From Whalleya microplaca (taxonomy: Eukaryota > Ascomycota > Sordariomycetes > Xylariales > Xylariaceae), in assembly GCA_022497155.1 (NCBI GenBank), contig MU385716.1, positions 434,001 to 498,000 on the forward strand: DNA of 64,000 nt, read 5' to 3'. The translations under genes were made by a program, and so were the position numbers. The notes under the pieces were generated by a model, which was not told where the DNA came from, made no database searches, and saw only the letters and a list, made by a program, of their open reading frames with translations. Shown here in pieces: positions 56,857 through 64,000 of this stretch. Numbering within the stretch: position 1 is the stretch's first letter; the number at the start of each line of letters is the position of its first letter.

Positions 56857-57520
56857 TTAGTTGTTCTCGCCGCCTTGGTTCTTGGTCAACTCGTCACTGT
56901 TTCGCGCGGGGGATATCAGATTAGCGTCCTGCCGTACGTACGTATATATGTGTATATCTTGACCAAAAAAGGAGAAGAAGAAGAAAAATCGAGCAGTAGA
57001 AGTAGACCACTGCTCGGAAAAAGGGGGGATCCGGAAGGGGGCGGGAGAGAGTATATACTCACATGTGGTCGGACAGCCTCTGGAGGTGGTTCTGCTGCTC
57101 GTGCAGCTTCTTGCGCAGCTCCAACAGCTTCTCCTTCTCGCGCTGGCGGATGGCGAAGTCCTCGTTGGCCTTCTCGCGCTTCTGGAAGGCGTCACTGTGT
57201 ATGACCAACCCGTGTTAGCTAGTGTTCCTGTACATGTATATATATATATATATATATGTCTGCTTGTCTTTCGTATCTTTTGCCCCCGACACATCGTGAT
57301 TCCAGCTCTTCCGCAGCTTTCCGGCTTAGGCGGGTGTGGGTGTGGGTGTGGGTGTGGGTGGTGGTGGTGGTGCATCGAGAACGTACCCTTGGCCGCCCGT
57401 CTTGGGCGGTGCGCCAGTGTCGCCGCTGGCCATCACGCGGACCGTCGTCGAGAAGAATCGGCGAGAGGAGGCGAGGGCGAGGCCGCGGGACGGGACCTGG
57501 GATAGGGTTTGACGGTACAT
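56857..57520 (-). CDS. INH1: mitochondrial F1F0-ATPase inhibitor IF1
   Basis: Three exons on the minus strand: 57520-57387, 57194-57063 and 56896-56857, giving 101 residues with phases 2 and 2. Residues 1-29 are a mitochondrial presequence (SRRFFSTTVR). The inhibitory segment FQKREKANEDFAIRQREKEK is followed by a long coiled-coil helix (LLELRKKLHEQQNHLQRLSD) and the short tail IDELTKNQGGENN. Length, presequence and the basic/acidic helix fit IF1, which binds F1 and blocks ATP hydrolysis when the matrix becomes acidic. The last exon is only 40 bp. Intron 1 (192 bp) carries an (AT)n tract (57236-57257) and a GTGGGT/GTGGTG tract (57332-57372); intron 2 (166 bp) has a purine-rich stretch. No single long ORF shows this gene; it was found by joining exons. 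Confidence 0.9.
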
Positions 57521-58234
57521 TGTTCACAGGTAGGTAGGTAGGTAGTAGTGTATATGTATAGAGAAGAAGAAATTCTCTGCAAGTGGGAGAGAGAAAAAAT
57601 AGAAGGGTTAGCACACACTACTCGACGATCAGAAAGGAAGAATGGATTCAAATATCTAGTCACGGCAAGCAACGGGGTATGTGTATGTATGGTCTGTCTG
57701 GAGAGAGAGGCAATCGCCTGTTGTGCTGTGTGTGGTTATGCGAATTGCCAATGCAATGCAATTTGCTGGTTTGCGTTGGTGGTGGTGTGGCAGGTTCGGG
57801 GATTTGAGGCACTTCCAGCGGCTCAGCGGCTCAGCGGTTCAGCGTAGACTGTCCCTCTCCAGAGCTCGGTTGGTTGCCCGGTTGCGTCAGTGAGCGAGCC
57901 CTGGTTGGCCACAACCGCCCCCCTCCAAGACCCCAAAACCCCAAGCCCCCCAAGCAAGCAGCCCCAAGGTCCCAGGTCCCCCCAAGAGGTCGGAAAACGG
58001 CTCTCCACGGGAGACGGAGCGGAACTCCCCTTAAAAGGTCGAATTCCTTATGGCCGCTCAGGCCATTGCAGGCCATTGCAGGCCATTACAGACCATCACG
58101 CAACACCCAAATGTGAGCAACCTCATCCTTCCACCACGCCATCCAAGCCATTCCATTCCATCTACCTATGTATGCGGAAGTTGGTCATCTGATACAAAAA
58201 TGCCTTGCCATCCCATCCCATACCATCCCGTCGA

Positions 58235-58317
58235 CGTTTCTCGTTTCTCGTTTCTCGTTTCTCGTTTCTCGTTTCTCGTTTCTCGTTTCTCGTTTCTTGT
58301 TTCTTGTTTTCTGTTTC
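58235..58317. repeat. GTTTCTC heptamer minisatellite
   Basis: About nine perfect 7-bp units followed by degenerate GTTTCTT and GTTTTCT units. On the minus strand it reads as a Lys/Arg/Glu-rich pseudo-ORF. Confidence 0.9.
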
Positions 58318-60321
58318 CTAATATTCTGCATGCTCCTAATCCGCAACACCACCATTTTGACTATTGATCTCACCAATACGATATAATATCTGTGTATATA
58401 CGTACCGAGGTACAATACCTCTCAGCAGAACGTCTCTATTTCTGTACTTTCATCTTGGGCTACTATGTATACCTTAACAGTGTTGATAGTCTAGTTTATA
58501 GTAGACATGCACCGGCGAATGACTCCTCTGCGGGATATAACCGTCCTGCTGAGGCTGAGCCGGACATGTGCATACATAATTAATCCGTATATGCCAGGCA
58601 CTTCTCCAAGTCTGGATCTTTCCTGGCCATTCTAGACTCAAACGGTGCTTAGAACAATGGAGCTATTGAGGCTCCAGTCTGCTAGGCACTCGCACGAACA
58701 AAAGCATAAATATGCTGAGGCAATGTCTTGCCCTAAAGTCGGGGCCAAGCAGATACTACCTATGTACATGTTGTATGTACTTGGCGAAATGCAACAATGC
58801 GTACGCATACGTGTAGGTGTATGTATGTAGGTAGGTTAGGTGGTATGGTATCATGTCTTGCTTTCTCTTCATTCTCGGGTCCTAGTTCATGCTCACCTCA
58901 GTTACCTAGTAGTTCATAGGTTCATTACATCAACCTTAGTAGTCCAGATAACTAGGTAGACTAGGCAGAGACGGACAAATAGGAATGCTAGATCTCGGGC
59001 AGCCATGGGCACACGAGGATGGTCCGAATGAGTAGGCCAGGTGCCGGACTCTGCATATGAGCAACTTGGGCTGCAGGTGTTGACGTAGGCTGCAATGCCT
59101 CCAGGGCTCCCAGTTGCCAAGTGGTGAGTGGGTGGCATTTTCAGATAGACTCTTGTTAGACTCCATCCATGAAGAATCATGGGTAATCATGGGCTGCATG
59201 GGTATTATCTAGGTATTCTAGAGGGCAATGGACGGCAATGGAGGGTGGCTCGTGCTCAGATTGCCTTAAATTATGATTCCATCGCGCTGATTGGCTCGTC
59301 CCAACCTTGGACCCTACCTCGGTGACCCTGAGACAACAGATGGGGGTCAATGAAATCTTTAATATGAGGATCGCTGGATGTATATGTATGTATGTATGTA
59401 TGTAGTTTGCCAATAATTTCTGTACTATTTCGTACAACAGCTAGCCATGATCATGTGCGACTGGCACCTGACGAGAACGGCGTTGGACAACCACGAGGGT
59501 CCCGATATAATAATAATGTAGGTAATATACCTATATGTGGTCGACATCTATCCGCAGTTCTGGAGTAGTTTGGGGAGGAGATCTCAACACGTTTGAGGTT
59601 GGGTGTTAGTTGAAATTAGATTCTTACAAGTATGGTAAATGCTGCATGTATGGTTTAGTGTAGGGCAGTGTAGGTAGGACAGGCATTGGGACTGACGTAG
59701 GTGAAATAAACAGGGAATAGAAAAGAAAGGGGACGGGACATCTACATATGATCTGGGCTGCTGGGTGAAAGCAATCACAATGTGGACGCATGAATGAACA
59801 AATGGGTGCAGCTTAAAAGGGCAAAACGAAACAGCTTCGATTGGGATGACTTGTGATTCATTTATTCAGCCTTTGGCAAGGTTGTTACCGAGATGTAATT
59901 ACTGTGTACTAATAAATGTCTAAAAGGCATGAAGATGAAGGGAGGCGAAGGATGGTAGAAAGTAGAAAATAAAGAAGGGAACCTTGGAAGGAAATGAGTC
60001 AAAAGGAGTGTTTGGTTTGCGACTGCTGTTATCTTCGCTTTCGATGTTCTGGAAAGTACGGATAAGCCGTTCCAAACTTCGTCGAATTGTTTCCCAGCTG
60101 CAGGGCTTTTCTGGCTGGTTGCTCAGTGAGGTAGCCAGGCAGTGGCTCTGTCTAGAGCGGTAGCCTGGTACTTGGAATTGGTACTTGGAATTACCCATTA
60201 CCTAGGTACCCATTGCGCATTAGGTAGGTAGACAGGTACTTCATACAGCATAGACTCCATGTCTACTACATGTAAAAGGGGATCGCTACCTTGGGTACGC
60301 AGCTACGTATTTCTCTTTCTG

Positions 60322-60390
60322 TACGGGCACTGGCACCGGCTCTGGCACTGGCACCGGCTCTGGCACTGGCACTGGCCCTGGCACGGGCTA
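60322..60390. repeat. GGCACTGGCACC/GGCTCT minisatellite
   Basis: Short 6-bp-based units (GGCACT, GGCACC, GGCTCT, GGCCCT) in tandem, giving Ala/Ser/Arg-rich pseudo-ORFs on the minus strand. Confidence 0.8.
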
Positions 60391-61328
60391 ACCTAGCAGC
60401 AGTCTCCTCCCACACCTGCACCTCTCTCTCCCAGTCCTGCACGCGCACCCGCCCTGGGACTGAACCTCTTCACCTCCCTTTACAACAAAACGACACAAAA
60501 CCCTCCCAAAACTTTTGCTTTTCATAAACCGCCAAAACAACAACACCACATTTTCTTCCCTTCTTTTTTTCGCGCCTCTTTCTTGTGCACCACCCTGCAC
60601 AGATCATTCCTTCGCCGCCAATCCAAATATCACCAAACGGTAAGCAACCACTGCATTCTCACCTGACTTACCTATACCTATACCTCAGTTCCCCCCCTCC
60701 CCTCTATCTGCTTTTCTGCCTGCCTGTATCTGTCTGCTGTGACTGCGTCCTCCTCCTTGGCCTGCAACCCGCAACCTGCAACCCTGAGTCCCGCCTCCGG
60801 GCCTGTCGTCATCGCCCACACATCACGAACCGCCTCCCTGCCGATCTGCCCACGACAACAATTCATTCACCGTCCCAAGCGATCTGTCATCCATCTCAAT
60901 TCCCCATTGCGACCAGCTACATTCCTGCCACTACATCTTTCCACACGCGTTTTCTAGCCGCATTGGTAGGCGCAAACCCCACTGAGTGCGGGGGGTTCGT
61001 CTCTTGTCCACCGTCACACCCTCTAGTAAACTCTAGAGATATTCCCTAGAAACGCGGCGCATTCTCGGGCCCCAGGTCGTCAAACCTTCCCAGCCTTCGA
61101 CGAAACTGTTTTATAGATTACCAGGCCACTGACCGCGGCTGCCCATTCTGCATTGTCGCACTCGCTCTGCTCCCCCCTACTTCCCTACTTCTTCATCTCG
61201 CTCTCACACCGCACTTGACTCACCCTCAGCACCATCAAAATTTGCAAAGCCTCGTTTCATCGTGGAAATACATGCTAACTCAGCACTCGCTACTCAGTTC
61301 TGATTCCACGAATCTCGATTCCGTCAAG

Positions 61329-62350
<1,022 letters not shown>

Positions 62351-63506
62351 AATACCCGTCTACCCTGCTGTTTTCGAGATATCTAGAGGGGACGGCTGTT
62401 GGACCTGGGTGGAATCTGGTGTCTATGGAGTGTTTGCTTGAGAAACCTCTATTTGTGATTCTGCATTGATTTTTTCCCGAGTGGTACATGCACAGACTAA
62501 GACTTTGGAGGGATCTCCTTTCCTACGGGCAAAAGGGCTAAAGAAGAGCTTCTTGGGAGGTCAATCGCAGAATGCTTGTCTTTTAGACTCTAATGCAAAT
62601 CCGTCTGGACAATAAATCCGTACTTTATACTATTTCTTCATACAACTGTGGGACACATGAACGCGTACCAGTTTAGTAACATTACTCAGGATGATTCCTA
62701 CCTGAGGTTCTTTTAATGCCATCATAACTGAAAACATAACCAGCCAAGAAAGCGCCCTGCCTGTCTTTTGAGAAGGTACTCGATTCCAGTACAACGTATC
62801 ATGAGGTTACCCTATCATTATCGTAAGTATATAACATCTTTTTCATGTGATATACTTCCCCATTTTCGATTCATAGGCAACAATCTGGATTCTAGCTGTT
62901 AGGATAGAGGAAACGGTTTTGCTATGTACCTGTTACTACGACGTAACATATATAGGTATGTCTTGGAATCGCCCACGTAACCCCCGAGCGTGCGTGCGGC
63001 TGTTTACCCGGCTTGGCCACGGCCCGGCAAATCCTTCCCAGACGGCGTGCCAGGCCGCCTCGGCTACGTACACACCATCCATTGCTGTCCGTTTCGTTTC
63101 ACGGTTTCTCGGTTAGGCGGTCTTGTGGTTCGGGGCGGTATCCGGGGTTCGCTTACTTTTCCCGTTCTGTCCGGTTTGGTGGTGATTGGCTCCTGCGATA
63201 ACACTCTAGAGTTATGAGCCTGTTATATTTGCTTTTGGTATCGGATGGGCAGGCATGATTTATCCAAGAGGGTATTCGTTGGCTCATGGAAGATGTGAGA
63301 GGCGCATATACACTTAGACTTACTTGATAGCATTAATTATATGGGTGGTAGATGCGGTACATGTAGCGTAGGATAGGACTAACTGTCCGTGATGACGTCC
63401 CTTCAATTCATTACTCGTTCCATACAGCAGATAATACAAGTAGGATACCGCCGTGTTACACCCATACATATGCGCCTAGTTACCTTGACTATCCTGTTCC
63501 TCCCGG
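62351..63506. other. 3' intergenic region between convergent genes
   Basis: 1.15 kb between the ends of the 14-3-3 gene and the DPH4-like gene. No supported gene. ORFs at 62919-63217 are short, overlapping and motif-free. Confidence 0.35.
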
Positions 63507-63751
63507 TCACCTCCCCGACCCCGCCGTCGCGGACCCGGACAGCGAGAACCCCCAATTGAAGCTCCAATTGACCTTAACACCGCCCGCCTCTCGCGCGCCA
63601 GCCACACCGCCCTCGTGGTCATGGTTGAGGCTCATCTGCTGCCTCGCGGTGACCGTAGCTTTCTCCCCATCCCCCTTTACCCCTGCCTCTCCTCCCCCTC
63701 TCACTGTTACCCCTCCCGCTCCCACCACTCCTCCCTGTTGCCGCTGCTCCT

Positions 63752-63791
<40 letters not shown>

Positions 63792-64000
63792 GAAAAGCAC
63801 CCTCACCCACAAACTACAATCGACGCACTCGACCATGAGCACGCCCTCGTCCTCGAACGCCCCCAGGTCGTCCTCGGTGAAGGCGTAACCCCGAGCGTTC
63901 CCGCACCGGCACGCCCGGAAGTACACGCCCGTGCGCTCGTCGAAGCCCGCGTCGTCCAGGTCCAGCGTCTCGACGCCCGCGTGCGCGGCGAACCGCTCGT
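63507..64000 (-). CDS. DPH4: DPH4-like CSL zinc-finger protein, 5' partial
   Basis: The frame is open to the right edge, so the N-terminal part (a J domain if this is DPH4) lies outside. The visible part begins ERFAAHAGVETLDLDDAGFD and carries the CSL zinc finger: Cys pair in RACRCGNARG, then GYAFTEDDL and the second Cys pair in VECVDCSLWVRVLF. In diphthamide synthesis, CSL-finger J proteins of the DPH4 type support the radical enzyme step on eEF2. DPH3 has the same finger without a J domain, but the sequence before the finger fits DPH4 better. The finger runs into a long low-complexity tail (poly-Ala, poly-Asp, Gln/Gly) encoded by trinucleotide repeats at 63750-63792, ending in VNWSFNWGFSLSG. 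The tail may include an unrecognised intron. Confidence 0.75.
63750..63792. repeat. CAT/CAG trinucleotide tract in the DPH4-like gene
   Basis: Consecutive TCA/CAT and CAG triplets. On the coding strand they give Ala and Asp runs of six to seven residues. Confidence 0.85.

Larger units (their letters stand above)
57521..61328. other. 3.8-kb repeat-rich divergent region between IF1 and 14-3-3
   Basis: No supported gene. It contains GCGGCTCA units (57818-57842), GGCCATTGCA units (58055-58090), a GTTTCTC array (58235-58317), TATG repeats (59380-59403), a TACCTAGGTA palindrome (60199-60208) and a GGCACTGGC minisatellite (60322-60390). The right 700 bp is a long pyrimidine-rich 14-3-3 leader. A GTAAGC donor at 60640 may begin a 5' UTR intron. 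Confidence 0.5.

Noticed and set aside
60266..60448. Ala/Ser/Arg-rich minus-strand ORF
   Set aside because: It is the translation of the GGCACTGGC minisatellite.

Overview
The window is a piece of a filamentous ascomycete nuclear genome, most likely a Sordariomycete-type Pezizomycotina. The genes carry short introns (mostly 47-80 bp) with GTAAGT/GTATGT-type donors, CTAAC/CTGAC branch sites and AG acceptors. They include a Zn2Cys6 regulator, BIM1-like and serine-rich surface proteins, and an MRP-type ABC transporter, and gene density is low (about 20 genes in 64 kb). I cannot name the species. All exon joins were read by eye from splice signals and reading phase.

Layout. 1-2.4 kb: end of a 2-oxoglutarate/Fe(II)-type oxygenase (+), convergent with a Zn2Cys6 transcription factor (-). 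3.9-12 kb: mitochondrial sulfide:quinone oxidoreductase (+), a BIM1-like copper-site surface protein (-), a serine/threonine-rich GPI-type surface protein (+) and a small secreted protein (+). 13-22 kb: annexin (+), an intron-free ABCC transporter (+), and an unrecognised gene whose frame is closed by a TAG just before a well-phased splice donor. 23-33 kb: MBL-fold hydrolase (+), a tandem C2HC zinc-finger protein (+) and a large disordered protein with a coiled-coil tail (-). 33-37.7 kb is gene-poor and AT-rich. 37.7-45 kb: eIF3m (+), UMP kinase URA6 (-), a small mitochondrial single-pass protein (-) and a four-helix membrane protein (-). 48-64 kb: eIF2 gamma (+), an acidic adaptor-like protein (-), nucleoporin NSP1 (+), ATPase inhibitor IF1 (-), a 14-3-3 protein (+), and a DPH4-like CSL zinc-finger protein (-) that runs off the right edge.

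The genes do not form a pathway cluster. The right half is mostly housekeeping (translation initiation, nuclear pore, nucleotide kinase, mitochondrial ATPase control, signalling). The left half is more accessory (oxygenase, regulator, secreted and surface proteins, transporter). I found no transposon, CRISPR array, rRNA or tRNA that I could support.

I saw no clear new multi-gene system. The most unusual single observations are: two C2HC fingers each split by an intron at the same codon position; a UAAUG stop-start overlap between a 12-codon upstream ORF and the ABC transporter; an in-frame TAG next to an intact intron and downstream exon; a 130-residue N-terminal extension on eIF3m; and an over-represented 10-bp palindrome (TACCTAGGTA) found only between genes.
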